From Nitrospinota bacterium (GTDB taxonomy: Bacteria > Nitrospinota_A > UBA7883 > JACRGQ01): 42,711 bases of DNA. Under the pieces are notes generated by a model. The model saw nothing but the letters and a program-made list of their open reading frames with translations, did not search any database and was not told the DNA's origin. Numbering within the stretch: position 1 is the stretch's first letter; each line of letters opens with the position of its first letter. The translations under genes were made by a program, and so were the position numbers. Shown here in pieces: positions 32,016 through 40,471 of the stretch. The stretch is from assembly GCA_016212275.1 (NCBI GenBank), contig JACRGR010000015.1:1-42711 (forward strand), given 5' to 3'.

Positions 32016-33257
32016 TCAGGCCACGCGGATGCGGTTGCGCCCGCCGTGCTTGGCCTCGTACAGCATCGCGTCCGCCTGGTTCACCATCTCCTCCAAGTGA
32101 GGGAGCTGTTTGGAACAAACTCCGGCGGAAACGGTGAACCCGAATTCCAGTTCGCCATACACCATGCTTTGGGCCTCCACCGCCTTGCGCACGGTTTCCA
32201 ACAGGCCTTTGGCTTTGCTGGCATCCGCCGCCGGCATGAGCACGCAAAACTCCTCGCCGCCGAAACGGGCGATTAGGCAGGTCTCCGGCAACATATCCTG
32301 GAGTATCCGCGCGAACTTCTTGATGGCTTCATCCCCCGCGTCGTGCCCGTAGGTGTCGTTCACCCGTTTGAAGTGGTCAATGTCCAGCATTGCAACGCAG
32401 AGTTTCGTTCCCTCCCGCGCCGCTTTTTGGTGCTCCTTGTTGCCGGTCTCGAAAAAATAACGGCGGTTGTAAAGGCCGGTCATGAAATCGCTGTTGGCCA
32501 TCCGGTGGATGCTCTCTATCAGGTCCATGTTCTCGGCGTTCAGGTTCACCCGCACATTGAACTCCTCGTCGCTGAACGGCTTTTTAATGTAGTCGTTCGC
32601 GCCGAACTTCAGGAACTTCGCCGCCACATCCTCGGCCTGCGCTCCGGAGAGCACGATGATGGACAGCCGCTCCTTCTTGTGCTTTTTGCGTATGCGGGTC
32701 ACCAACTCGAAGCCGTCCATGTTCGGCATGTAGTAGTCGGTGATCACCAGCTTGATGTCCGGATGTTCCTCAAGCATTTTCAGCGCCTCCACGCCGTCGG
32801 ACGCCTCGAATACCCTGAAGAACTGGCTTTCCAAAAGGTCCTTCATCATCACCCGGTAGGTCATCGCGTCGTCCACCACCAGCGCCTTCACGCGGCGGTT
32901 CGCCAGAACCCGTTTCACGGTGGAGCCGAGGATGTTCAGGTCCTCGGTGGTGCGTTTGAGTAGCACATCAACGATCAGCTTGCCTTCTAGCAATCGCTTC
33001 ACGCGCTCGTCGTACTCCTCCACCAGCGCCAGCGGGGGGATTTTTTGGGCAAGCAGGAAATCCACCGCTTCCGCTCCCGCGCCGTCGGGTAAGTCCAGTC
33101 CGGTGACGGCAAGCTCGAACCGTTGGGTGCCCGCCAATACGCGCGCCTCGGCAAGGGTGCCGGCGGGGATCACGTCGTACCCCGTTTCAACGCGCAGTTT
33201 CGTGGCGATCAACTTCGCAAAGGCCTTGTTCGCCTCGATGAGCAGTATCTTCTTCAC
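32016..33257 (-). CDS. Response regulator diguanylate cyclase (pseudo-REC, REC, GGDEF)
   Basis: This 413-residue protein would make c-di-GMP. The first receiver domain (about 1-118) lacks the phospho-acceptor: Gly53 stands where Asp is expected (VTGLDLPDG), and the acidic pair is degenerate (LIEAN). The second receiver (about 121-240) is intact (VVDD; Asp172 in TDYYMPNMDG; KKPF). The GGDEF domain (about 245-413) has MTGLYNRR, DIDHFKRVNDTYGHDAGD and the active GGEEF at 331-335. No RxxD inhibitory site precedes it, so product inhibition may be lost. It is the likely local source of c-di-GMP for the REC-PilZ protein, although the two are not adjacent. Confidence 0.92.
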   Translation of the reverse strand: MKKILLIEANKAFAKLIATKLRVETGYDVIPAGTLAEARVLAGTQRFELAVTGLDLPDGAGAEAVDFLLAQKIPPLALVEEYDERVKRLLEGKLIVDVLLKRTTEDLNILGSTVKRVLANRRVKALVVDDAMTYRVMMKDLLESQFFRVFEASDGVEALKMLEEHPDIKLVITDYYMPNMDGFELVTRIRKKHKKERLSIIVLSGAQAEDVAAKFLKFGANDYIKKPFSDEEFNVRVNLNAENMDLIESIHRMANSDFMTGLYNRRYFFETGNKEHQKAAREGTKLCVAMLDIDHFKRVNDTYGHDAGDEAIKKFARILQDMLPETCLIARFGGEEFCVLMPAADASKAKGLLETVRKAVEAQSMVYGELEFGFTVSAGVCSKQLPHLEEMVNQADAMLYEAKHGGRNRIRVA

Positions 33258-33469
33258 TCCGGCCCTCCAGAGGGCGCGTTTGCGGCCACCGCGCCCATCT
33301 TCCCCTTAAATGCTTATACCCCAGGCCGCTCCGATGATTATAGGATACCGAAAACCCTTCCGGTCAATTTTTATGCGGGATGGGCCGCATCCGCAAAAGC
33401 GCTTCAAATTGTCCCGGCGTGGAACAGGCAAGAGCGCGGTTTCCCATGGTAAAGGGGGGCATGCGGCGG

Positions 33470-33498
33470 TTGCTTTACATGGATATATTGCGTACAAT
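33470..33498 (+). promoter_or_regulatory. Sigma-70 promoter of the chemotaxis operon
   Basis: TTGCTT (33470-33475), a 17-nt spacer and TACAAT (33493-33498) lie about 65 bp before the cheX start. The rest of 33258-33560 contains no gene. Confidence 0.5.
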
Positions 33499-33562
33499 CA
33501 ACCCTGATTCGGGCCTGACTTTGGCTCGTTGGGGTGTGTTGGCAAAAGAAATCGGAGGAGCG

Positions 33563-34024
33563 GTGAACGTAGAATTTATCAACCCGTTTTTAAAAGCGGC
33601 GGTGAATGTATTGAGCATGATGGCATTTGTAAACCCCGTCGCGGGCAAGCCGTTTTTAAAACAGGATCGCAAAGCGCAGGGGGACATTTCCGGCGTGATA
33701 GGGCTTACCGGGGCCAGCAAAGGGGTGGTGGTGTTCACGCTCTCGAAGGAAGCCGCGCTGAAGATCGTCAGCTCCATGCTGGGCGAACATTACAACGACC
33801 TGACACCGGAAGTGAGCGACGCGATCGGCGAACTGACGAACATGATCTCCGGCGACGCGCGGCGGGAACTGGCCACAAAGGGGTTCAAGTTCGAGGCGGG
33901 GCTTCCCAGCATCGTGAAAGGGCCGGGGCATGTGATCGAGACCATGACCAAGGGGCCGACCATCGCGATCCCGTTCGATATTGACGGGGCGAAATTCGTG
34001 GTGGAAACCAGTTTCGAGAGCTGA
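33563..34024 (+). CDS. cheX: CheX-family chemotaxis phosphatase
   Basis: This 153-residue protein would dephosphorylate CheY-type regulators. The catalytic ExxN of the CheC/CheX/FliY group is GELTNMIS, followed by GDARRELATKGFKFEAGLPS. Start choice: a GTG with GGAGGAG directly upstream begins NVEFINPFLKAAVNVLS, which matches the family N-terminus. The frame is open further upstream, but that part overlaps the promoter. It is the first gene of the chemotaxis operon, 34 bp before cheA. No cheY or cheZ is nearby. Confidence 0.88.
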   Translation: MNVEFINPFLKAAVNVLSMMAFVNPVAGKPFLKQDRKAQGDISGVIGLTGASKGVVVFTLSKEAALKIVSSMLGEHYNDLTPEVSDAIGELTNMISGDARRELATKGFKFEAGLPSIVKGPGHVIETMTKGPTIAIPFDIDGAKFVVETSFES

Positions 34025-34058
34025 CGGCGCCAAGGGCGCCGGCGTATAAGGGGGGACG

Positions 34059-36356
34059 ATGGCCGAAGAAATGGATGAAATGCGCGAGATCGTAAACGAT
34101 TTCGTGACGGAGACGGACGAACTCATCGGCGCCTTGGACAACGACCTCATCGCCCTGGAAAACTCCCCGGACGACCTGGACCTGATCAACAAGATATTCC
34201 GCGCGGTGCACACCGTCAAAGGCGCCGCCGGATTTTTGGGTTTCACGAAAATGGTGGATGTCGTCCACCGCACCGAAAATGTGCTCAACAAATGCCGCCA
34301 GGGGGAACTGAAAGTCACCCCGCGGATCAACGACGTCATCCTCCGCGCGGTGGATGTGCTGAAAACAATACTGGACAACATCCGTAACAGCGAAGAGTCC
34401 ACGATGGACATCGCTCCCCTTTTAGCGGAACTGGAAGTGGCGGCCACCCCTGAAGGGGAGGCCCCCGCATCGCTTCCTCCCGCGCCGATGGGAGACGCGG
34501 TGGACCTTTCATCGCTCTTCACCAAAAAACCGGAAGAAGCTCCGGCGGCCGAGATGCCGCGCCTGGGCGAACTGCTCATCAATGAATTGAAGATCACCCC
34601 GGAACAGCTTTCCGAAGCGCTTGAAGAACAGGAAAAGGCCCCCAAACTGGGCGAAATATTGGTAAAAAAGCATTTGATCAGTCAGGAAGACCTGGATCAG
34701 GCGCTCAAGAAACAGCCGAAGCCTTCCACGCAGGCCGTGGCGCAGGAGCAGACCATCCGGGTGGACATCGAACGGTTGGATGAAGTGATGAACCTGGTGG
34801 GCGAACTGGTGTTGGGCAGAAACCGCATACTTCAGATCGGCACCGAACTGGAGCACTCCTACGAGAACGACCCTCGGGTGCAGAGCCTGATGGATACCGT
34901 TTCCCAGATCAACATGGTCACATCCGACCTGCAACTCGCGGTGATGAAGACCCGCATGCAACCGGTCAAGCGCGTGTTCAACCGTTTTCCCCGCATGGTG
35001 CGCGATCTGGCGAAGAGCATCGGCAAGGAAATAAACCTTGTCATCCTGGGGGAGGAGACGGAACTGGACAAGTCCGTCATCGAAGAGATCGGTGATCCGC
35101 TGGTCCACCTGGTGCGCAACGGGGTGGACCACGGGATGGAAACCCCGGACGAACGCGAGGCGATGGGCAAACCGCGCGAAGGCACGCTGACGCTTGCCGC
35201 GTTCTACGAAGGGAACAACATCATGATCGAGGTGCGCGACGACGGCAAGGGGATGGACCCGGAAAGGCTGGTGGCGAAGGCCATCGCGAAAGGGGTCATT
35301 CAGGAGGCCGACGTGGAGCGGATGACCGAAAAAGACAAGATCAACCTCATCTACGCGCCGGGGTTCTCCACCGCCGAGCGCGTGAGCGACATTTCGGGCC
35401 GGGGCGTGGGGATGGACGTGGTGCGCACGAACATCGTGAAGCTCAACGGCACCATCAACACACAGACGGAACTGGGGAAAGGGACCACCATCTCCATCCG
35501 TCTTCCGCTGACGGTGGCCATCATTCAAACCCTCATGGTGGGCGTGGGGCGGGAGACCTTCGCGCTTCCGCTGGCTTCGGTGGTGGAGACGGTGCGTACG
35601 TCCGTGGAAAGCATCCAGTACATGGACATGCAGGAGGTGATTCACCTGCGGGAAGAGGTTCTGCCGCTGGTGCGCCTTTCCGACATTTTCAGCGTGGAAG
35701 TATCGGAAGCGGCGGGGGTGGACAGCAACCAGCAGTGGCTGTATGTGGTGGTGATCGCCATCGCGGAAAAGAAAGTGGGGATCGTGGTCGAGAGCCTGCT
35801 GGGGCAGGAAGAGGTGGTCATAAAATCATTGGGAAAATACATCCGGCCCAAGGGGATCGCCGGGGCGACCATACTGGGCAACGGCAAGGTGACGCTCATC
35901 GTTGACTTGGGCGGCCTCATGGACGTCATTGATGAAATGCGCATAAACAAGCCCGCTCCGCGCAAACCGAAAAAGAAGATCGCGGAACGGAGCAATAAGA
36001 CGATTCTGGTGGTGGACGATTCGGCGGTGGCGCGCATGAACCAAAAACGGGCGCTGGAAGCCGCCGGATACAACGTCATCGAAGCCGAACATGGTTTGGA
36101 CGGGCTGGAAAAACTGAAAGCCAACCCGGGCGTGAGCATGATCGTCACCGATATGCTGATGCCCGCGCTCAACGGCGCCCAGATGACGGCCCGCATAAAA
36201 GCGGACGAACGCTTCAAGGGCATCGGGGTGATCGCGCTCACTGTCGCCGAAGATGAAAAACTCCGCTCGGAAGGCTTCCGGGCCGGCATTGACGAGTTCT
36301 TCTATAAAAACGATCTTTCCGGAATGCTGGAATCGGTAAAAAAGCGCATAGGCTGA
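34059..36356 (+). CDS. cheA: Chemotaxis histidine kinase CheA, hybrid form with receiver
   Basis: This 765-residue protein has Hpt (P1) at about 1-110 with phospho-acceptor His51 (FRAVHTVKGAAGFLG). Where the P2 domain is expected, residues about 167-217 hold two copies of a helical LGELLINELKITPEQLSEAL / LGEILVKKHLISQEDLDQAL repeat, like the N-terminal MshEN/GspE-N domains. Dimerisation (235-300), ATPase (N354 in LVRNGVDHG; DDGKG 394-398; GRGVGMD) and CheW-like P5 (about 485-630) follow. A C-terminal receiver with Asp698 (VTDMLMP) completes the protein. Signals would pass to CheB and an unlinked CheY. Confidence 0.95.
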   Translation: MAEEMDEMREIVNDFVTETDELIGALDNDLIALENSPDDLDLINKIFRAVHTVKGAAGFLGFTKMVDVVHRTENVLNKCRQGELKVTPRINDVILRAVDVLKTILDNIRNSEESTMDIAPLLAELEVAATPEGEAPASLPPAPMGDAVDLSSLFTKKPEEAPAAEMPRLGELLINELKITPEQLSEALEEQEKAPKLGEILVKKHLISQEDLDQALKKQPKPSTQAVAQEQTIRVDIERLDEVMNLVGELVLGRNRILQIGTELEHSYENDPRVQSLMDTVSQINMVTSDLQLAVMKTRMQPVKRVFNRFPRMVRDLAKSIGKEINLVILGEETELDKSVIEEIGDPLVHLVRNGVDHGMETPDEREAMGKPREGTLTLAAFYEGNNIMIEVRDDGKGMDPERLVAKAIAKGVIQEADVERMTEKDKINLIYAPGFSTAERVSDISGRGVGMDVVRTNIVKLNGTINTQTELGKGTTISIRLPLTVAIIQTLMVGVGRETFALPLASVVETVRTSVESIQYMDMQEVIHLREEVLPLVRLSDIFSVEVSEAAGVDSNQQWLYVVVIAIAEKKVGIVVESLLGQEEVVIKSLGKYIRPKGIAGATILGNGKVTLIVDLGGLMDVIDEMRINKPAPRKPKKKIAERSNKTILVVDDSAVARMNQKRALEAAGYNVIEAEHGLDGLEKLKANPGVSMIVTDMLMPALNGAQMTARIKADERFKGIGVIALTVAEDEKLRSEGFRAGIDEFFYKNDLSGMLESVKKRIG

Positions 36357-36387
36357 TTCGGCAAACCACACACCACGGAATGAACAA

Positions 36388-37425
36388 ATGCAACCAATTC
36401 GCGTCCTTGTCGTAGACGATTCGGCATTCATCCGCGCGATCATTTCCGCCTGTCTGCGGAGCGATCCCGGATTCACCGTCGTTGGAATGGCCTCCAACGG
36501 GCGGCAGGCGGTGGAAATGGCGGAGGAACTCCGTCCCGATTTCATCACCTTGGATGTGAACATGCCGGAGATGGACGGCCTGGAGGCGCTCCGCCAGATA
36601 ATGCAAAAGTGCCCCACCCCGGTTATCATGGTCAGCTCGCTCACCGCCGAAGGGGCCAAAGAAACCCTGGAAGCGCTTTCGCTGGGGGCGCTGGATTTCA
36701 TATATAAAGACGCGGGGGACACCGCGTTCAGCACCCTGCGGATACAGAACGAACTCATCGCGAAGATACGGGCGATAGGGAACCGTCGGCCCGCCCCTTC
36801 CATGCCACCCGCCGTTGCGCCAATGCCGCCGGTGGAAAAACCGAAAATATCAAGGCCGGACGTGGTGGCCATCGGCGCGTCCACCGGCGGGCCGAACGCA
36901 TTGCAAAAGCTTCTGACCGCGTTGCCCAAGGACTATCCGGCCGCGGGGGTGATCGTCCAGCACATGCCGCCGGCCTTTCTGGAGATATTCGCCGAACGTC
37001 TGAACACCCTCTGCCAAGTGGGGGTGAAGCTCGCCGAACACGGCGAGCCGCTCAGGCCGGGCACCTTCCTCATAGGGCCGGGCAATTTCCATTTGAAACT
37101 CAAACGCGCGGGCAAATTCCCCGCCTCGGTGGTGCTGGACCCCGAACCGGGCGACTCGTTGCACCGCCCCAGCGTGGACCAGCTTTTCACCTCGGTGGCG
37201 GTGGCATATCCTTCATCCGCGTTGGGTGTTATTATGACCGGCATGGGACAGGACGGGTTGGAGGGGGCCAAACTCATGAAGGCCGCGCAATGCGGAATGG
37301 TCGCGCAGGACGAGGCCAGTTGCGTGGTCTATGGCATGCCGCGCGCCATCGTCCTGGCCAACCTCGCCGACCATGTATTGCCCCTTTCGCAGATGCACGA
37401 GTACCTCCTGCGCGCCGCCCGCTGA
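36388..37425 (+). CDS. cheB: Chemotaxis protein-glutamate methylesterase CheB
   Basis: This 345-residue protein has a receiver (Asp56 in TLDVNMPEMDG) and a C-terminal methylesterase. The catalytic triad is complete: Ser165 in GASTGG, His192 in QHMPPAF and Asp289 in GMGQDG. A Pro-rich linker (about 133-155) joins the domains. It removes methyl groups from, or deamidates, chemoreceptors when phosphorylated by CheA. No CheR or receptor gene is in the window, so the partners lie elsewhere. Confidence 0.96.
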   Translation: MQPIRVLVVDDSAFIRAIISACLRSDPGFTVVGMASNGRQAVEMAEELRPDFITLDVNMPEMDGLEALRQIMQKCPTPVIMVSSLTAEGAKETLEALSLGALDFIYKDAGDTAFSTLRIQNELIAKIRAIGNRRPAPSMPPAVAPMPPVEKPKISRPDVVAIGASTGGPNALQKLLTALPKDYPAAGVIVQHMPPAFLEIFAERLNTLCQVGVKLAEHGEPLRPGTFLIGPGNFHLKLKRAGKFPASVVLDPEPGDSLHRPSVDQLFTSVAVAYPSSALGVIMTGMGQDGLEGAKLMKAAQCGMVAQDEASCVVYGMPRAIVLANLADHVLPLSQMHEYLLRAAR

Positions 37426-37427
37426 CA

Positions 37428-38186
37428 ATGCGCAAGATAGCCTTCGTAAATGAAAAAGGGGGCTCCGGCAAAACCACCCTGACGATCAACGTGGGCGCGT
37501 GGCTGGCCATGCAGGGGAAAAAGGTGCTGATCCTGGATATGGACCCGCAGGGGCATGTGGGCAAATCGCTCGGCGTGGACGTGCACAAGGTGCAAAAAAG
37601 CGTTTTCGACCTCCTCATTTACCCCGATGTGCGGATGGAGGAGGCGATGCTCCCCACCGCGAATAAAAACCTGTTCATCGTCCCCGCGAACAAGCGGCTC
37701 ACCGATTTCGTGATAAACGTGGCGCACCAGCCGGACCGCCATATACGCCTGCGGAACAAGGTGGATACGCTGGAAGGGTTCGACTACTTGCTGGTGGATT
37801 CCCCGCCTTCATTGGGATTATTGACCGTGAACATCCTCCTTGCCGCCCAAGAGGTCGTTATTCCCGTATCGCTCACCTATCTGGCGCTGGACGGGTGCGC
37901 CGAGATCATGGACACGGTGAAGGTGGTGCGCGAAAACTTCGGCCACCTCGACCTGCGGATAAGCCTGGTGGTGCCGACTTTTTTCAGGGACACGATTTTG
38001 GTACAATCCATACTTAATAAGCTCACGCACCATTTCGGAGGGGGAATGTCCAAAACGGTGATAAAGTTCGACATGAAGCTGGACCAGGCGCAAAGCTTCG
38101 GCAAAACGATCTTTGAGTTCGACCCCGCCTCGCTGGGGGCGAAAATGATGGAAAGCGTGGCATCGGAGGTAATGGCCCTTGGTTGA
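37428..38186 (+). CDS. parC: ParA-family ATPase, ParC-like (chemotaxis array positioning)
   Basis: This 252-residue MinD/ParA-type ATPase has a deviant Walker A (NEKGGSGKTT, residues 8-17), Walker A' DMDPQGHVGKSLG and Walker B YLLVDSPPSLG. It lies between cheB and a CheW-like gene, overlapping the latter by 8 bp. Vibrio has the order cheA-cheB-parC-parP, where ParC places chemotaxis arrays at the cell pole. The matching order supports that role here. Chromosome or plasmid partition is unlikely, as no ParB or parS is present. I start at MRKIAFVN, 2 bp after cheB; the long upstream frame is a shadow. Confidence 0.8.
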   Translation: MRKIAFVNEKGGSGKTTLTINVGAWLAMQGKKVLILDMDPQGHVGKSLGVDVHKVQKSVFDLLIYPDVRMEEAMLPTANKNLFIVPANKRLTDFVINVAHQPDRHIRLRNKVDTLEGFDYLLVDSPPSLGLLTVNILLAAQEVVIPVSLTYLALDGCAEIMDTVKVVRENFGHLDLRISLVVPTFFRDTILVQSILNKLTHHFGGGMSKTVIKFDMKLDQAQSFGKTIFEFDPASLGAKMMESVASEVMALG

Positions 38187-38883
38187 TGACGCATTGGGGA
38201 AAAATCCCTTGGCCGAAGAACTGGACAGCATCTGGAAAATTCCCAAGCCGGGCGCCCCTGCGGCGGCGGCGCAGGCGTCCGCCGTCGCCACCGCGCCCGC
38301 GGGGGAAGAGGGGGGAGAAGAGTGGAACCCCCTTGAACCGGTGGCGGGAGGTGCGGCCGGTCAATCCGTCAATGTTGTTTCGGACGAAGAACTTTCCATG
38401 GCCTCGGCCGGAACGGGGATGGTGGAAGAAGAGCATGACCACACCTTTGAAGACATGGTGCAAATGGTGGGCATGCGGCTGGAGACCGAAATGTTCGGCG
38501 TGGACATCATGAAGGTGCAGGAGATCATCCGCGTGCAGGAGGTCACCCGCGTGCCCCGCACCGAGAACTATGTGCGCGGCGTGGTGAACCTGCGCGGCAA
38601 GGTGATCCCGGTGATCTCGCTCCGGGAGCGCTTCTCCTTCCCCGCGCCGGAAGGGGACGGCCGCGAGGCGCGGATCATGATCGTGAATACGCTGGTCGGC
38701 ACCGTGGGGTTCGAAGTGGACGCGGTGACGGAGGTCTTCCGCCTTCCCAAAAGCTCGATCGTCCCGCCGCCGCCGACCGCCGCGCGCCTGGACTCAGAAT
38801 ACATCGTGGGAGTGGGAACGCTGAACGGGAAACTGCTTGTGGTGCTCAACCTCGACCGCCTTCTCTCCGGCCGGGAAGAGTAG
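38179..38883 (+). CDS. parP: CheW-like protein with N-terminal extension, ParP-like
   Basis: This 234-residue protein has an acidic, Ala/Pro-rich disordered N-terminal segment (about 1-85) and a CheW-type domain (about 86-232: VGMRLETEMFGVDIMKVQEI, YVRGVVNLRGKVIPVISLRE, VGVGTLNGKLLVVLNLDRLL). Vibrio ParP has this layout and links ParC to CheA and receptors. A TTG start with GGAGG 9 nt upstream overlaps the parC end. It could instead be an ordinary CheW with a linker. It is the only CheW in the window, so it may do both jobs. Confidence 0.75.
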   Translation: MVDDALGKNPLAEELDSIWKIPKPGAPAAAAQASAVATAPAGEEGGEEWNPLEPVAGGAAGQSVNVVSDEELSMASAGTGMVEEEHDHTFEDMVQMVGMRLETEMFGVDIMKVQEIIRVQEVTRVPRTENYVRGVVNLRGKVIPVISLRERFSFPAPEGDGREARIMIVNTLVGTVGFEVDAVTEVFRLPKSSIVPPPPTAARLDSEYIVGVGTLNGKLLVVLNLDRLLSGREE

Positions 38884-38891
38884 GCGCGCGC

Positions 38892-39737
38892 ATGGAATCG
38901 GTCAATCAGCAATACCACCTCCTCGTCGTCGACGACGAGGAGAACATCCGCAAGGTGCTCGAAACCGTTTTTTCGCAAAAAGGGTACCGTGTCACCACCG
39001 TGGAGAACGGGTTTGCCGCCATGAAGGTGGTGGAACGCGACCGGGTGGATATGGCGATCCTGGACCTCAGAATGCCGGGCATGGACGGCATGGAATTGCT
39101 GGGGCGGATAAAAGACCACTCCAACGACATCACCGTGGTGGTGATCACCGGTTACGCCGACGTGGAGAACACCGCCAAGGCGCTGAAGGCGGGGGCCTCC
39201 GACTTCCTGCCCAAACCGTTCGGGGCGCAGGAGATTTTTCATTCCGTCTCGCGCCTGTTCGAGCTGAAGAAGGTGCGGGAGGAGAACAAAAAGGTGCTTC
39301 CTTACTTCGGGTTTTCCATCGTCACCGAGATACCCTCGCAAACGGAACACATCAACGGCGTTATCCATTATCTCACTTCGCACCTGAAGGACATCGCCCT
39401 GTGCGACGAAACGCACCTGGCGAACATCAACATCGCCCTGTACGAGGCGTTGATCAACGCCATGCTCCACGGCAACCGGGGCAACACCGCGAAAAAAGTG
39501 AAGATCCGCGCGGACATCGCTTGGCGCGAGGCGAAATTCACCATCGCCGACGAAGGGCAGGGCTTTTCGCCGGATGAACTCGCCAATCCCACCGATCCGA
39601 AAAACCTTTACAAGATCAGCGGCAGGGGCATTTACCTCATGCGGCATTTTATGGACGATATCGTCTTCAACGGGATTGGAAACGAGATCACCCTTGTCAA
39701 ACGGCGGAGTGTTGGGGCGGAGGAACCGCGTGCGTGA
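38892..39737 (+). CDS. Response regulator with RsbW-type ATPase domain
   Basis: This 281-residue protein has an N-terminal receiver (VVDDEEN; phospho-acceptor in LDLRMPGMDG; LPKPF). A short helical linker (about 118-140) leads to a GHKL ATPase of the serine/anti-sigma kinase type (LYEALINAMLHGNRG near 177; DEGQGF; GRGIYLMRHFMDD). It lacks the dimerisation/phospho-acceptor domain of histidine kinases. Such proteins usually act on anti-sigma antagonists in partner-switching control. It follows parP by 8 bp and overlaps the GT2 gene by 4 bp (GTGA). No STAS antagonist is seen in the window. Confidence 0.85.
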   Translation: MESVNQQYHLLVVDDEENIRKVLETVFSQKGYRVTTVENGFAAMKVVERDRVDMAILDLRMPGMDGMELLGRIKDHSNDITVVVITGYADVENTAKALKAGASDFLPKPFGAQEIFHSVSRLFELKKVREENKKVLPYFGFSIVTEIPSQTEHINGVIHYLTSHLKDIALCDETHLANINIALYEALINAMLHGNRGNTAKKVKIRADIAWREAKFTIADEGQGFSPDELANPTDPKNLYKISGRGIYLMRHFMDDIVFNGIGNEITLVKRRSVGAEEPRA

Positions 39738-40471
39738 AAAGGCTGGTCGCCGTCCCGGTCTATAACGAGGAAAAAACACTCCGCGGCGTGCTGGAAAGCA
39801 TCCGGAAATTCCACAAGGGTTGCCTGTTGGTCATCAACGACGGCTCCACCGACGCATCCGCCGAGGTCATCCGCTCCTTTACCGACGTCATCTGCATCTC
39901 GCACATTTCCCGCGCGCATAACGCCGGTTACGGCCAAAGCATGATCGACGCCTTCCGGTACGCGCTGGACGAGGGGTACGATGAATTGGTGACGATAGAC
40001 TGCGACGATCAGCACGAGCCGCGCCACATTCCCGCTTTGTTCGACAGCATCGCCGGGGTGGATGTTTGCTCGTGCTCCCGCTACCTGCGCGAATCGGCGG
40101 AAGATGATACGCCGCCGCCCGACCGGATGGCGATCAACCTTAAGTTGACCGGGATCATCAACCGCGTGACCGGTTACGGTCTCACGGACAGCTTTTGCGG
40201 CATGAAAGGGTACCGCGTTGCCGCGCTCAAGCCGCTGAACCTGACGGAGACCGGGTACGCCTTTCCCTTGCAGTTCTGGATCCAGGCATTCCATTTTGGC
40301 CTGACCGTAAGGGAGTTTCCCATCGCCCGTATTTACAAGAACCACAGCAGGACGTTCGGGGAGAAACTGGATAACGCCGACGCGCGGCTGGCCTACTACT
40401 ATTCGGTGCTGGAAAAGGAGATGAAACGGTGGTCAATGTCCTTGCCGTTGGAACTCATCCCGACGACATAG
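39734..40471 (+). CDS. Glycosyltransferase family 2
   Basis: This 245-residue cytosolic GT-A enzyme shows the family layout AVPVYNEEKTLRGVLESI, VINDGSTDAS, and the metal-binding DCDDQHEP. Later come DSFCGMKGYR and QFWIQAFHFGLTVREFPI, typical of polyprenyl-phosphate sugar synthases (DPM1-like). No membrane anchor is present. It starts at a GTG overlapping the previous stop; PIG-L begins inside it (43-bp overlap). Its donor and acceptor are unknown. Pairing with a deacetylase suggests an N-acetylated sugar substrate. Confidence 0.85.
   Translation: MKRLVAVPVYNEEKTLRGVLESIRKFHKGCLLVINDGSTDASAEVIRSFTDVICISHISRAHNAGYGQSMIDAFRYALDEGYDELVTIDCDDQHEPRHIPALFDSIAGVDVCSCSRYLRESAEDDTPPPDRMAINLKLTGIINRVTGYGLTDSFCGMKGYRVAALKPLNLTETGYAFPLQFWIQAFHFGLTVREFPIARIYKNHSRTFGEKLDNADARLAYYYSVLEKEMKRWSMSLPLELIPTT

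Noticed and set aside
37428..38186. Plasmid or chromosome partition ParA
   Set aside because: No ParB or parS is nearby; it is embedded between cheB and a CheW-like gene in the Vibrio parC order.
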